From contig CM051456.1 of assembly GCA_028274465.1 (NCBI GenBank), forward strand, positions 115,001,397 through 115,065,396: 64,000 nucleotides of DNA, given 5' to 3'. The translations under genes were made by a program, and so were the position numbers. Source of the DNA: Plantago ovata (Eukaryota; Streptophyta; Magnoliopsida; Lamiales; Plantaginaceae). Under the pieces are notes generated by a model. It saw only the letters and a list, made by a program, of their open reading frames with translations. It had not been told where the DNA came from and made no database searches. Numbering within the stretch: the first letter of the stretch is position 1; the number at the start of each line of letters is the position of its first letter. Shown here in pieces: positions 24,600 to 36,300 of the stretch.

Positions 24600-25927
24600 T
24601 CAGCCTCTAATAATTATGGTAGTAGTAGCACCATCATCATCAGTCGTTGTGATAGTAGTGGCAGTAGGATCAATGACAAAGGCACACTGAAAGGTGATAG
24701 CTGAGCAATACAATCCAGGACAACACTGACTGCTATCTGCGCAAAAGTCACCTCTGAGGCCGCCGACGCCAATATCACACGTCGTTTGTGTTAGAAATCA
24801 TGAGGCAAGAAAGGAGCAAACAGACTTGAAGCTAGCCAACAAGAGGAAACAGAGCTGTGAACTGCAGGTTCGTGGAGGAAGAAGTGAATTCGATACAAGG
24901 CGTCCTGATCCGTGCAAACCAAACTCAGTTCATGTTAAATCCTCCAAGAAGCAAAGGCGGGAAGATTCAAACTGATGGAACAGCTCAAACACGCCACACC
25001 AGATCAAGAATTGTACCAAATCTGTACAATTAGAGTTCACAGCTCATCATCCCTATCCACAACCGAATTCGTCTTATTCAGTGAAGGAATCAACCAATTA
25101 AAACATGAAGAATGTAATAGACAGTACAAGCAACAAATACATGATTCAAAATTAGGTTAAGAGCTAGCTAGGGCAACATGATGTGCCTATAAAAAGAGCA
25201 CGAGCCGTTTGCTCTGTTTTGTAAGATAAGCCGCAATACTCTCATCTATTTTAAATCCAAGTTCTCATGTCTTTCTTCTACTTTTAACAGTTTGCGATTC
25301 GCTTGATTGTGTCTGCTGCAAAATAATAACTGTATGCATGGTAATCAAATAGCAGTGCCAGTTAATGAGTAATCATACTCTCAAGTCTCAACATCACATT
25401 CATAAATGGCCAATCACATATATTCTGATATTCATACTCTAAATTTGAATGAAGATTATTGTACGGAAATGCTTAATTAAAAAGTCGATGGTGTTATTTT
25501 GGGAAATGTAAATATAGTTTTTATTATTGTTTTATTTTACAAATTTTATGCTGCAATTTAGCAAATTCAGAAGCAAGTAATTAATATAATGTACTGCAGC
25601 ATCTACGTACGTGGTTTAATTAAATAGTTATTTTAATTTAATTTACCATACTACAATTTCTATTTCTATAATATTCAAATGATTTTTCAAGTATAATATT
25701 TTAGCACTAATAAGTAATAACTTGACGTTTGGTGAAAATTAATTTTTAATAAAAATTAAGCAGGCTGGAAGTAATTTATGCATCGCATAATAGACCAAAT
25801 GCAGTACGAGAATGTACATGAATAATGATGATGAGGAGGAGGAGCTAATTTTGACTGCCTTACCCAGTATTGCCAGGAGGACCACCACACGCTCAGTTTT
25901 CATGGATGAATTAGTAGAATATGCCAT
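24600..25927 (-). pseudogene. One-module knottin-like secreted peptide gene, interrupted by a solo LTR
   Basis: Exon 1 is 25927-25864 and encodes a start plus hydrophobic signal-peptide core (VVVLLAIL), ending in phase 1. Exon 2 begins at 25329 after a TACAG acceptor and continues the hydrophobic segment, then is cut at 25289 by a 501-bp solo LTR. It resumes at 24788 and runs to the stop at 24600. The resumed part holds one six-cysteine module, C-x11-C-x5-CC-x4-C-x6-C, the knottin pattern seen in the neighbours, then a Thr/Asp-rich tail. With the LTR in place the frame meets a stop soon after entering it, so the allele is probably null. Target and role are unknown; plant knottins include antimicrobial peptides and inhibitors. 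Confidence 0.7.
24789..25289 (+). mobile_element. Solo LTR with 5-bp target duplication GTTTG
   Basis: A 501-bp element begins TGTTAGAAATC and ends TACTTTTAACA, with perfect GTTTG duplications at 24784-24788 and 25290-25294. A plus-strand TATA box (CCTATAAAAAGAG near 25189) and TGTTTTGTAAG downstream fit LTR promoter structure; Copia-type is likely from size and ends. No internal region remains, so it is a solo LTR left by recombination. It splits exon 2 of the knottin-like gene. Confidence 0.9.
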
Positions 25928-26036
25928 TCTTGATTTCTCTCTTCTTTTTTTTTTCTTTTTTCTTTTTGTCTTCCTTTAATTTCTTAACTGATTTGTAGAT
26001 GTGAAGTTGTATTGTTCCGATGTGGAGTACGAGTAG

Positions 26037-26044
26037 TATTTATA
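26037..26044 (-). promoter_or_regulatory. TATA box of the one-module knottin-like gene
   Basis: TATAAATA on the minus strand, about 110 bp upstream of the ATG at 25927. The TATA-to-ATG arrangement resembles that of the three-module gene. Confidence 0.5.
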
Positions 26045-26265
26045 CAGCTAATTGCCTGATTAAAGCCATTTTTATTTTAATTAAGATATTTATGATGTTG
26101 GCTGCACCTAGATTATGGGTTGCACGCACGTCCAAAGTGTAGTGGTGAAACCAAAAAAAATCTTACTCCAAGTCAAGTAAATTACTACTACAAGGGTGAC
26201 ATTTTTCGAATAGGCAAAGCGATGATCAAGGTGATTTAGATTAGTTTTCTTTTTGAGCATGCGAC

Positions 26266-26360
26266 CAGGGGCGGCTCTGAGTTTTGGTGGTCCTGGGCGA
26301 ACATTTAGACGAGGCTCCAATTACTAATATTAAGTATATTCAGAAAATACAGATCAAATA

Positions 26361-26394
<34 letters not shown>

Positions 26395-26860
26395 TATTTA
26401 TTTTTTTAAGCGACCAAAATACTCATTAATTAAATAAAATGTAGTACAAGTACAAGATGATGAATTCTGTTGGTTGAGACCTGAGAACAGAGGGAGACAC
26501 ATGATAGGCCTCTCAAAGAAAAGGAAAAGAACTTGGTTGAAACCTGAGAACAGAGGAGAAGAAATACCACAACAGCAAAAGAAAGATGTGGGGCTTGAAT
26601 CTAACAGGGTATATATTTAGTTCTCAATAATGTTATGTTTTTTTGTCATGATTGAAAACATTTTTGAAAAGGAAAAGAACTTGGTTAAGAATAGACTCAA
26701 CTAACGTAGCCTGTGTTTATTTAGTTCTAACAACGCCATGGCCCAAAAACAAACTAAAAAACAAACCTACTACTAGTCATCAATGTACTGTCCTCGAGGT
26801 CCAGCCCAAAGTGTGGCCCTCTGCAGTTGGGCTGACTGCACAAGCTTTGGGCCGCCCCTG
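26266..26860. mobile_element. Non-autonomous hAT element with 8-bp target duplication
   Basis: Terminal inverted repeat CAGGGGCGGCTC at the left and CAGGGGCGGCCC (complement) at the right, bordered by perfect CATGCGAC duplications at 26258-26265 and 26861-26868. The 595-bp interior holds an ATT microsatellite (about 26361-26393) and internal repeats of a CTGAGAACAGAGG block and an AAAAGGAAAAGAACTTGGTT block. No transposase frame, so it is mobilised in trans if at all. Confidence 0.95.
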
Positions 26861-26869
26861 CATGCGACT

Positions 26870-28915
26870 TATACAACTATATATACAACTAGTTGGTCAA
26901 AAAAGAGAATTTTTTTTATATGAAAATATGTCTAGTTTGTATCACAAACTCCAAACCGAACTAAGAAGCATTATATCATTAGTGATTTAACCATCTCTAT
27001 CTAACCATCCGTACCTTGATGGTCATTACCTTCAAAATAATTTTACAAAGGTCCCAAAATCACTATCTAAGAACAAATAAAGGTATGGAGAATCGACACT
27101 TCATTCGAGAGCTACGAAATTGAAGATACGGACGAAGGTGTTTTATCTGCGTGAGCAGGTTTATTTCAATGTTCCTTAATTGCTCAGCACATTAATTACT
27201 TATCGTTTTACACTAGATGACTCAGGAAATAAATATAGAGATAACTACGGAAGGGTTAAGCAACGGATGACTGTAAGCTAAATGAAAGGTTTTGGAATCC
27301 TCATAAAGATACACCTAGGAAGGTCTGGGCTAGGACCATTGATGTCAATATTGGAACTACTATGTACACGTGGAGGAACAAGGAGATGACAAATGTCAGA
27401 AAGAGTTTGGACCGATATAAAAAGACCAATACCTATAAAAGAGGCATTACTTAATCCCTAATATCAAGGTAACACATATATTTACTACTCTCACCTACTA
27501 CAACTTGACATGGATGGTGATCAACCCACTTTAAGTAAAGTGTCAATCCGGTTGATCATAAGTCAAACCGTTATAATCACACTTCCACACGTGCATTTGT
27601 TTATTCCAGGTATTAAAGAAGATCTCACTGGTGCTTTGGAAAGATTTGTGCGCCTAAAGAAAAAGGACATTGATTGTGACCTAATGATGATTTAGTGATT
27701 TGTGTATTGTATTATTTGTCTGTGTACCTAAAGAAATAGGGCATACTTGCTTTTATTTTATGACCTACTAGAGGAACACACGAAAACACCCTTCCAGTTT
27801 TGTTGGCTCTTATGGAAATGTCTGCATTAAATTCAACTTAATTACAGTAGTTTAAGTTGAATTGATCTCAACTTTATTAATCTAAACTGAACTTATTTGA
27901 AATATAAATTTCAATCAAGTAAATTTGAACTGAAGCTATTTTAACTCAGCTAAACTTAATAAATGTGAACTGACCTAAACTTAATAAAACTAAATTAAAA
28001 TGAAATGAATGGAGTCTATTTTATTTTTTGGTTACATGTTCAATTCCCACGGGGAATGAACTTATGAAATTTATGATTTCGGAGTCGAGGGTGTCATCCA
28101 AAAATCAGCGGCGATTATAATAAACCTGTGAAATTTATACTCTTGGAGTCGAACCTGTCCCGAAGCGGCGGGTTTCCAACGTTATCGAAGAAAAAAAATT
28201 GCAAGTAAAGAAAATGCGAAAGACTAATTAAATTATGTGGAAATTGAAGCTGAGCGTTATTCATGCCACGGTCTAATTAATTATGAAATGCTCAATTCCA
28301 AAATGATGGTAGTTGGCGATGAATGAGTTGCCGGACAAGATCTAAACAATATCCAGTTATTTATTTATTTTTTGATGAAGATATCCAGTTATTTATTCAC
28401 ACGCCAGTTATTAATAATTAATAATTAATTAATTATTAACTAGTATATCCATCGAATTGAAATGCCCACATCAGTCTAATCACATGGCCTCTAATGAAAT
28501 CGAAATATTTAATCAGCACGCAGCAAGAAGAGCATTATTATAAATTTAATCTGGATAAAGTAGAGTGGTAAATAAAATACACAACCAAAGGTCATTGACT
28601 CAGCTCTTAGGGAATTTGAAATCAAATATTGTTGGGTTAAATGTTAAATTAAAGTAGTACAATAAGGTTTTGAGTTTGAAATTGGTGAATTTAAAAAAAG
28701 TTGGTAGGAGAGCCTCTTCAAAAAGTCCCAACATTGCGTAACCATGGTATAATGGTTTTTTTTCATTTTAGACGTTATGTTAGAAACATGATAATATCCA
28801 ATTTATGTATAGTAGTAGTATTTTATTTTTCGACAACATTAATCGTATATAACATCTTTAATTAATTTTTACCAGACTTTTATATTCTATTTACTTTTCA
28901 TTATCTAGTCAATTA
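26870..28915. other. Gene-free stretch upstream of the two-module knottin-like gene
   Basis: No gene was recognised. A 61-codon frame at 27510-27695 has no recognisable motif. A TGAACT-word-rich segment at about 27855-28012 looks like another decayed CTGAA-type MITE. ATATCCAGTTATTTATT occurs twice, near 28350 and 28380, and a related AATATCCAGTTA lies upstream of the three-module gene near 30573. Confidence 0.5.
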
Positions 28916-28918
28916 TAA

Positions 28919-29103
28919 GGCTCTGTTATCTTCGTCTAAATAGAATTGAACTGAACTGAATGGATTAGAACTGAACTGAACTGAACTAAACTTATTTGTA
29001 GTACAAAAAATATTATTAGGCAAATTTGAACTGAACTTAATGTATCTGAACTGAATTGAACTGAACTTAAAATAATCAATTTTCAAACGAAAAGAACAGA
29101 GCC
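28919..29103. mobile_element. Harbinger-like MITE with CTGAA arrays, TAA target duplication
   Basis: 185 bp starting GGCTCTGTTATCTTCGTCT and ending with the complement of GGCTCTGTTCTTTTCGTTT, bordered by TAA on both sides (28916-28918, 29104-29106). TWA targets are typical of PIF/Harbinger-Tourist MITEs. The interior consists largely of repeated CTGAA/TGAACTGAAC words. It lies about 220 bp upstream of the two-module knottin-like gene. Confidence 0.85.
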
Positions 29104-29159
29104 TAACGAGGTATACTCCGGTCTATAGTGTACAAAGACATAGTTTAACTATATACTTC

Positions 29160-29160
<1 letters not shown>

Positions 29161-29196
<36 letters not shown>
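29161..29196. repeat. (TG)n(TA)14 microsatellite in the two-module gene's promoter
   Basis: Short TG run then fourteen TA dinucleotides from 29169 to 29196, 130 bp before the ATG at 29326. It occupies the place where a TATA box would be expected. Confidence 0.9.
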
Positions 29197-29197
<1 letters not shown>

Positions 29198-29325
29198 GTA
29201 GCTAGTTAGCATTATCATTCTCAGCATTATAATCACACACACAGAAGTAATAAGCCACTAGTAAGAAGTGAAATTCAAAGATCGAGCAGAGAGATCTAGT
29301 ACGTAGTTAGCAAGCAAAGTTAAAC

Positions 29326-29762
29326 ATGGGAGCAGGAGGCAATGGCGTAGCAGTAATTAAATCAGCATCTCTAATAATGTTGATCATCGCACTGATGCTC
29401 GGTACGTCGTTACTGAATCTCTACTCTTTCTCTCTCTCTCTATTTTTTTTTTCAAAGTAGCTTCCTTAATTCCAGATTATATAAATCATGCAGTTGTGGA
29501 GAAAGCACCTCCAGCAGCAGCACAAAGTGATACTTGTAAAGAAAATATGTATGACTGTGCGGATGATTCAGAATGTTGTTCAGGCAACTGTGACTTTTCG
29601 GACAGGTTTGAGAGAGACCAGTGTGATTGTGTACCTCCCTCATTTGTTTGCAAGACCACCGAGCAGTGTTGCGAAGGTCTCACTTGCATTCAAAAGAAAG
29701 ATCACACCTACGCCTGTGAAAAAGTTGTGCCCTCCTCCTCCTCCTGGTCATCAGCCATGTAA
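29326..29762 (+). CDS. Two-module knottin-like secreted cysteine-rich protein
   Basis: Exons 29326-29401 and 29494-29762 join at a phase-1 intron of 92 bp to 114 aa. Exon 1 encodes a signal peptide with a hydrophobic core (ASLIMLIIALML). Exon 2 holds two six-cysteine modules: C-x6-C-x5-CC-x3-C-x10-C, then one residue, then C-x6-C-x5-CC-x4-C-x9-C, followed by a Ser-rich tail. C..C..CC..C..C is the inhibitor cystine knot signature. The predicted mature protein is acidic to neutral in module 1. Likely secreted to the apoplast; possible roles are antimicrobial peptide, enzyme inhibitor or signal. I do not recognise a named family. Same exon plan as the neighbours at 24600-25927 and 31231-31759. 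Confidence 0.85.
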
Positions 29763-31160
29763 TTGGATCACCAGTTCACCACCACATTTCAACTACCTAG
29801 CTGTAGTCATTTGCCTGGAGGGAATCTCATGATTTAATATACTTCAGTCACAAATTAGTCTAGCTATGCAGTTTGTTTGTTTGTGTTTCTTTCATTTTCA
29901 TTTTCTTCCAATTCACATGCCCAAATAAAGGTGTTAGAACTTAAAAGTACATTTATGTAACAATTAAGTACCAGTACTATCACATCATTTTCAGCTAAAT
30001 TATTTGACTTTATAATTTCAATATTACATGCTACTACATGTTTCCATGATGTGCTGTTGGGATTTCATCTGTGGCCTAAGACTCAATTCGTTAGTTAACT
30101 CGAACCGATTGATAGAGCAGGGGACGTAGGGATAGAGAAAGAAACTATTTTTGGTGCAGCAAATAGTTACGTTTTCTGTTTATTGATTGAATATAAAGAA
30201 AAAATAACAAGATACCAATCTCCGAAGAGACGACCACCCTAAGGCGAATCAGCTCCTATGAGCGCTCTTTTGCATAATAATAAATGTTAAACCGACTCTC
30301 TTATATATAAGATTACTTCGTAACTTGATTATAACTTTATTATCTAACTTATCTAACATTAATAAGACTCTAATGATAATAAATACTTATAATGTTGTCA
30401 CTGTGTTTATGTTTTTAAAAAGAAAACAATATGGTTTATTTTTAAGTGATCTATTGATCGGAGGGGAATAAATATGATTTAGTATACCACACGAGTATAT
30501 TGATGTGGTGGAATAAATATGAAATTGGTGCATTGACTTGGATTAGGTATGACCGGCCAAATCTGATAATATCCAGTTAATGATTCTTTTATCACACCCC
30601 AACGGAACAAGCGCCAAGTTTGCTGCTAATCTCCATTCTCCCTTATCTCCATGTTGTATGAAAAATACTTTAAAAAAAAAAAGAAAAGAAAAAAAAAGAC
30701 CATTGAGCATCAAGAGGAGTCAAAGAGTACTATTTTCGAAAAAAAAAAGATAGTACTGTAGTAGAAGAGTAGAAGACCATTAAAAAAGGCCAATAAGAAA
30801 AATGAGAAGATTTAGCAATTCTTGTATCACACCCCAATCGGAACCAGCGCCCAGGTCGCTAATCTCCAGGCGTTTTTTTCATTTTTTTTCCTTATCCCAA
30901 GTGTTTGCTTGTCCCCTCCCGTTCTCGTTATTTTCATCGCTAACTACCCTCTCCCAAACACTGTAAATCATTCAGTTTAACGGAAACATTTACGTAGTGT
31001 GAAAATAAAATCTTATACTACTGCATTTGCCTATTACCTTATTTTAAAAATCATTCGGTTTAAATTTTTTATGAAGATGAGAACATAGCAGTGAGCATTA
31101 ATAGGAGATAAATTATTAAAGATAATAATATAAATAAGAAAAATGCAAATCACAACAGTA
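29763..31160. other. Intergenic region between the two- and three-module knottin-like genes
   Basis: No gene was seen. TATCACACCCCAA.CGGAAC.AGCGCC occurs at about 30590-30616 and again at 30827-30853, a local direct duplication about 240 bp apart, each followed by CTAATCTCCA. A-rich tracts near 30670-30710 and 30740-30750. Confidence 0.5.
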
Positions 31161-31168
31161 CTAGTTAG

Positions 31169-31176
31169 TATAAATA
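31169..31176 (+). promoter_or_regulatory. TATA box of the three-module knottin-like gene
   Basis: TATAAATA 62 bp before the ATG at 31231, in a short leader typical of small plant genes. Confidence 0.6.
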
Positions 31177-31230
31177 TGAGCTAGGTTCTTGAGAATAGTA
31201 CTTGAAACAAACACTTGGTGAACAGTTGAT

Positions 31231-31759
31231 ATGGGAGGCAGCTACTACGGATTCGTAACATTTTTTGCTCTAGTGATAATGTCAATGGCCGTGCCAGGTA
31301 AACAAGTTAGTTGTTACTTGTTACCAATTTATAATCACCATCGACATATCATTTTAAACTTGTCGATTTAATTAATACTTGTATATTATTAATTTACCAC
31401 AGATTGATTTGGTTTTAGCAGAGAAAGCAGGAGCACAAAGCATTTGCAAAGACAATGATGTTGAATGCCTGGACAATTTCGAATGTTGTTCTGTAAACTG
31501 TAGCGCAAGCGGAGGGGGACGTTTTCCTTGGACCCGTACATGCCAATGTAAGGGTATGCTAGATCGTTGCACCTCCACTTCCCAGTGCTGTCGAAATTAC
31601 ACCTGCCAGGGTCATGGAGCCTTCCGCTGCTTCTGCAGACCTGTAGGCCTACCTTGTGAAATCGACCGTGAATGTTGTGGTGACGATGTTGTTTGTTCCA
31701 ACGGGGTTTGCACTTTGCAAGAAATGGAGCAAGCACATGTAAGATCCTTGTACCACTAA
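31231..31759 (+). CDS. Three-module knottin-like secreted cysteine-rich protein
   Basis: Exons 31231-31297 and 31419-31759 join in phase 1 to 135 aa. Exon 1 is a signal peptide (GFVTFFALVIMSMAVP). Exon 2 holds three consecutive six-cysteine modules: C-x6-C-x5-CC-x3-C-x13-C, C-x6-C-x5-CC-x4-C-x7-C and C-x6-C-x5-CC-x5-C-x4-C. Successive modules are separated by a single residue (CQC, CFC), so they form a compact chain of 18 cysteines. Each fits the inhibitor cystine knot framework. The two-module neighbour has the same first-module spacing and the same exon plan, and begins exon 2 with a similar EKA sequence, so the genes are duplicates that differ in module number. Probably secreted; target unknown. 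Confidence 0.88.
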
Positions 31760-33328
31760 TGACGACGATCAGTCTAAGCTTGTGTGTGCCGCCGTCTCAT
31801 TCGGTCTTGTATGATCTTGTTGTTCAGCTTCTTAAGAATTGGATTAATCTTAATTCAATGAATTTTTTAGTTAATTTTGTTCTTCCATATAACTAGGTTG
31901 CTGCCTAGCTTTCAAGTGTCATCTTCTTATATAAATTGTCTTAGTTTTGCTACTCAATTGATCATAGATCGGAAATGGAGATCCAACTTCAACTTATATC
32001 CAATTTAATAAGAGTCCCTCAGCAATTAATTTCTCCCAAGTTAAATTAAAGTACATTTCAAACCGAATAATTTAAAATATTGCAGACACCCACTTTATTA
32101 AGAATGTTGTGAAATTCTATTTTGAAGACATTCGCGATCGTCTAACACATTTTCGTAAAATTTCTTATAAAACATTCCTTAAATTAATGTTGACAAGTGT
32201 CCACAATTAAATTACTAACAAATCATTCCATTTTCTATTCTTTGGAATTTAGCTTTGATTGGAGTTACCCAAGTGACCAAGTCCACAACCTGCTCGAGCT
32301 TCATTTTTCCTATTAATAATTAATTAGACAACAAAGTGGGGTTGCTGGGCCGAAACTAATTATTTGGCTTACATTATGATAATAACACTATCTCCGATTC
32401 TCAAACTCTATTTTACTGTCAACATTATATTCGCATAAACTCTATCTTATTTTTCATTTCCAAACTTCATACTAGGTATTATCCAAAAAAAAAACAATAT
32501 ATACTCTTTTTTTTTTTGTAAAACTAGAAACAAATAAAAATTTTCATCTCATTGGCAAGAAGGGTGCATACCGGTTTAGATGATCTTATTCGTACGGAGA
32601 CCAATGATCTTATCCGAAAGGAGACCAAAGTAACTAGTCTAAAATAACACCGACTTAAAAGTTAAATGTGCTAAAGGCACAAATTGAAAATAGTTTTGGA
32701 CCAAAAATGCAGCCACCCAAACGTTAGAGGATGTAAATTGCAATTCGGGCAAATTATTATTATTACTACAGTATAATTAAACAGATGATTACAGAACGAC
32801 GAAAGTGAATGCCGGAAAGTAAGTAAACGACGACGGAGAAATCGAGTTAGGAAAGAGGAATTACTGTGCTTCAAATCGCAGGCTACATCTCCTCTAACTT
32901 TATTCCCAGGTAAAGAACTTTCCCAAGTTACTTGTCGCAAAATGTATCTCAACGATTCTGTTCTTATGTGCCAGTTGCCATTGGATATATAGGTGTTTCG
33001 TTTGAATGCCTATTTGGAACTACTTTTGCCATTAGAGATTGTGTTTAGGCTCAGAGCACTAGTACTTTACTTGTTTTGTTTATTGATTGATGTACTCAAC
33101 TGAAGTGAACCGATGAACATAGAGTTATGTAGGAATTTTGTACTCAATTGAATGTTCGTAGCTTATTTGGACTCGACATGACTGATTTTGGGTTCAATTG
33201 AGCTTAAAATTAGCCAGGAACAAGTATGGTTACTAATTCAATGGTTAAATTACACCAACTGTTTGTGACTTTGTCTTGGGAGTTGGGAATAATCCTGTTG
33301 AACTTCGTTTTTGTTCAAGGTGATAATA

Positions 33329-36300
33329 ATGGAGAATCCACTCTTCCAGCCATTGGTTGCGGCAATCATCTCTGCTGCCATTGCGGCCAGATCGTATAGA
33401 AAGAAGTCCCTTGATCTCTCTGGAGCTCTTTCCGGTTTTGTTGTCATGACTATTCATATTGCTGTCAATTACAGGTTCTTTTTCTTGGTCATCAGTGGCT
33501 AGTGAGTAAGCGTTTCATTTGTGTTTGCGTTTATGTTTCTTTCTTGTTTTAAGGTCTTGAGTGTATTTTAGGTTTGGAGCTATGCTGCTTGTCTTCTTTT
33601 TCACTTCCTCAATGTTCACAAAGTTTGGAGAGGACAAAAAGCGCAAGGTTGAGGCTGACTTCAAGGAGGGTGGTCAACGCAACTGGTATCGTCATCTTTC
33701 TCTATCAGAAAGTCACAACACATCAGACCCGCAAATGTGTTCTTTTTGTGCAATTTTAGGTCTGTTTTAAGCCTTTGGTAATAAACCCATAGTACTATTC
33801 AGATGAATTAGACTGTCAACTACTTTCAATTGTTAAGTAAAAGGACTAAATAATTAAATAAACCATACCGTCTTGTTTTAACATTAGATTTGGTCATTCA
33901 CTTTTACCTGCAGAAGTGAATAAGTAGAAGTTTCTGTACAATTTGAAAAATATCCTTCAAAAGTTCACTTTGTATCATGTTACCAAAAGCCAAAAGGTAA
34001 TGATTTTTCAGTTTCATACCACTCGAGAGGATTACAGTGAACGCTAATATTATGCAAAATGTTATACTTACATTGGAATGTAGACATTTATGTGATCGGG
34101 TGCTCTTTTTCATACTTATGTTTATCAATGGTGTCTCACTGGAGCTGTTTATTTCTGAAAATTATGTGTAACTATAGAGCTGGATAACTGAATCCATCTG
34201 AATCTTCCTGCTTCATATTAGCATTTTCATTCACAGGACGCAGGTTCTATTTAACAGTGGTATAGCAACACTTATGGTTTTGGTTGCTTGGAAGTTGGTT
34301 GGCACACAGGACTATTGTCTAAATTCAAAAGAATCAAGTCTTATAACCTCCTTGATTGGTGGTATTATCGGTCATTATTGTTGCTGCAACGGAGATACCT
34401 GGTCCTCAGAACTTGGGATTCTTAGTGATGACCAACCACGATTAATCACAACTTTCAAGGTGTGCATTTCTCACTATAATTGTTATTTATGTATGGCAAG
34501 CTTCTTGATGCTTTGGTTTTCTATTCTTCCTTTGACTTGTTCTCATCACGAGAGTAGCGCGCCACTATATTTTCTCTAAATATTTTAGGTGCTGGTTGGA
34601 AGTGAAAGTGTAGGCCATTAGATTAGGTGGATGATACATGTCCAGAGTTATTGAAGAGGTTATGGATTTGTCAATAAATATGAAAAACTGGTAATCCACC
34701 CTAATCCTTTAAGTCCACTGATAAGCCATATCAATACGGCGAGAAAGTGTATTATTAATTCACTCATTAGACTCTGCTAAACACAACCCTCCACTATAAA
34801 CAAGATACAAAGAATTTTAATTTCAATGAATACTAGAGGATCAATTTTATGCAAATGCAGGGGCTAAGCCAGGAAAATTTGTTAAGAGGGGGCAAAATTT
34901 GTTAATATTGTTTTAATGTATTTTTCGGCTTAACTTTTAAATTTACTAAAAAAACGTGTTAACTTATATAGGTACATTTTATATATTTCTTACTCTACTA
35001 TACAAAGAATATGTTGAGATGTCTCACTTAAGTTTCAATCTACAAACAATCCAAAGTCTAAGGAATTATTCATAATTTTAGACTTAAAGAGGGGGCAAAA
35101 CAAAATTTTAGAGGGGCAAAGTGAAAATAAAACACATATATTCAAGGGTAAAACTAAAAATTGAGTGAGTGAAATTGCCCCCACTTGCATGATGGTGCCT
35201 TCGCCGCTGTGCAAATGCAACTAGAGGATCAATAATGGTTCCCACTTGCTTGGGAGTTCTTCTTTCTTTCTTTGATACCTATACAGGAGGACGGGAGAAG
35301 CCAGGACAGTTTTACATTAGTATCAAAGTCGTATTCATTTCTGAGTTTTAGTGCATTAAATGAAAGTGATGCATTGACCGTAGATGCAATGTCATTCTTC
35401 TATGTGAAGTGGTCACTAAAGGCTAATGCTATAGTCTACATCTAACGAGATGAGGCATTAAGAAGTCTTATTTACTTCATATAATCATGTCTCTCTATGC
35501 TTATTCTGTGTTTGTTGTCCTCTTTTTTATTGACTTATTTATATACATTACATTTGTGCTTAGAATCTGTAAATTTGAAGAGAATATGAACCAGTTGATG
35601 TGTTATTTCAGAAGGATAAGATCTATTCGTGATGTATATATTTCTGGCACTGAACATTAATATAATGGGTTTCTCCAGCCAGTTCGGAAGGGAACAAATG
35701 GTGGTGTAACAAAAGCAGGGCTTCTAGCGGCTGCAGCTGGAGGCAGTGTAATTGGGGTAACATTTGTTGTGTTTGGGTTTTTCACCACCAGCTGTCCGTT
35801 CGACATAGCACTGAAGCAGCTCTTAGTAATACCACTTTCAGCTGTGGCTGGATTGTGCGGAAGTGTTATTGATTCTTTATTAGGAGCAACTCTTCAGTAC
35901 AGCGGTTTCTGTACAGTTCGTAATAAGGTGAGATCCATATACTTCTAGTTCGTCTATTCAAATTAAACTCATTCAATGTTACCCTACAGCTTATTACAGC
36001 AGGAAGTTTACCCCTCTAACTCGAACTTCGTAGTTAAATTAAACGATAAAAAGTGTTAAGTATTAGCCTGTGCTGGATTCTGGCAGCACATAATTTGGTG
36101 TGTTGCTAGCCATGTAATTAAGTAATTAGGTCAATATAGTAGAACATAGGTCATTGTAAATAAGTAGTTGGAGTTCAAGTACATTCTTATATTTGTAGTA
36201 AGAATTCAAAAATCATTTAAAAAAGTTCTTCTGTTATCTAAAGGGTTTTAAAATCAAACATTATCTCATTAAATCTGAATTACTCTTTGTTCGTCTCATT

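Noticed and set aside
29488-29832. 114-codon plus-strand frame overlapping the two-module knottin-like gene
   Set aside because: It is a shadow in another frame; the cysteine-rich frame has the signal-peptide exon, splice sites and the repeated module.
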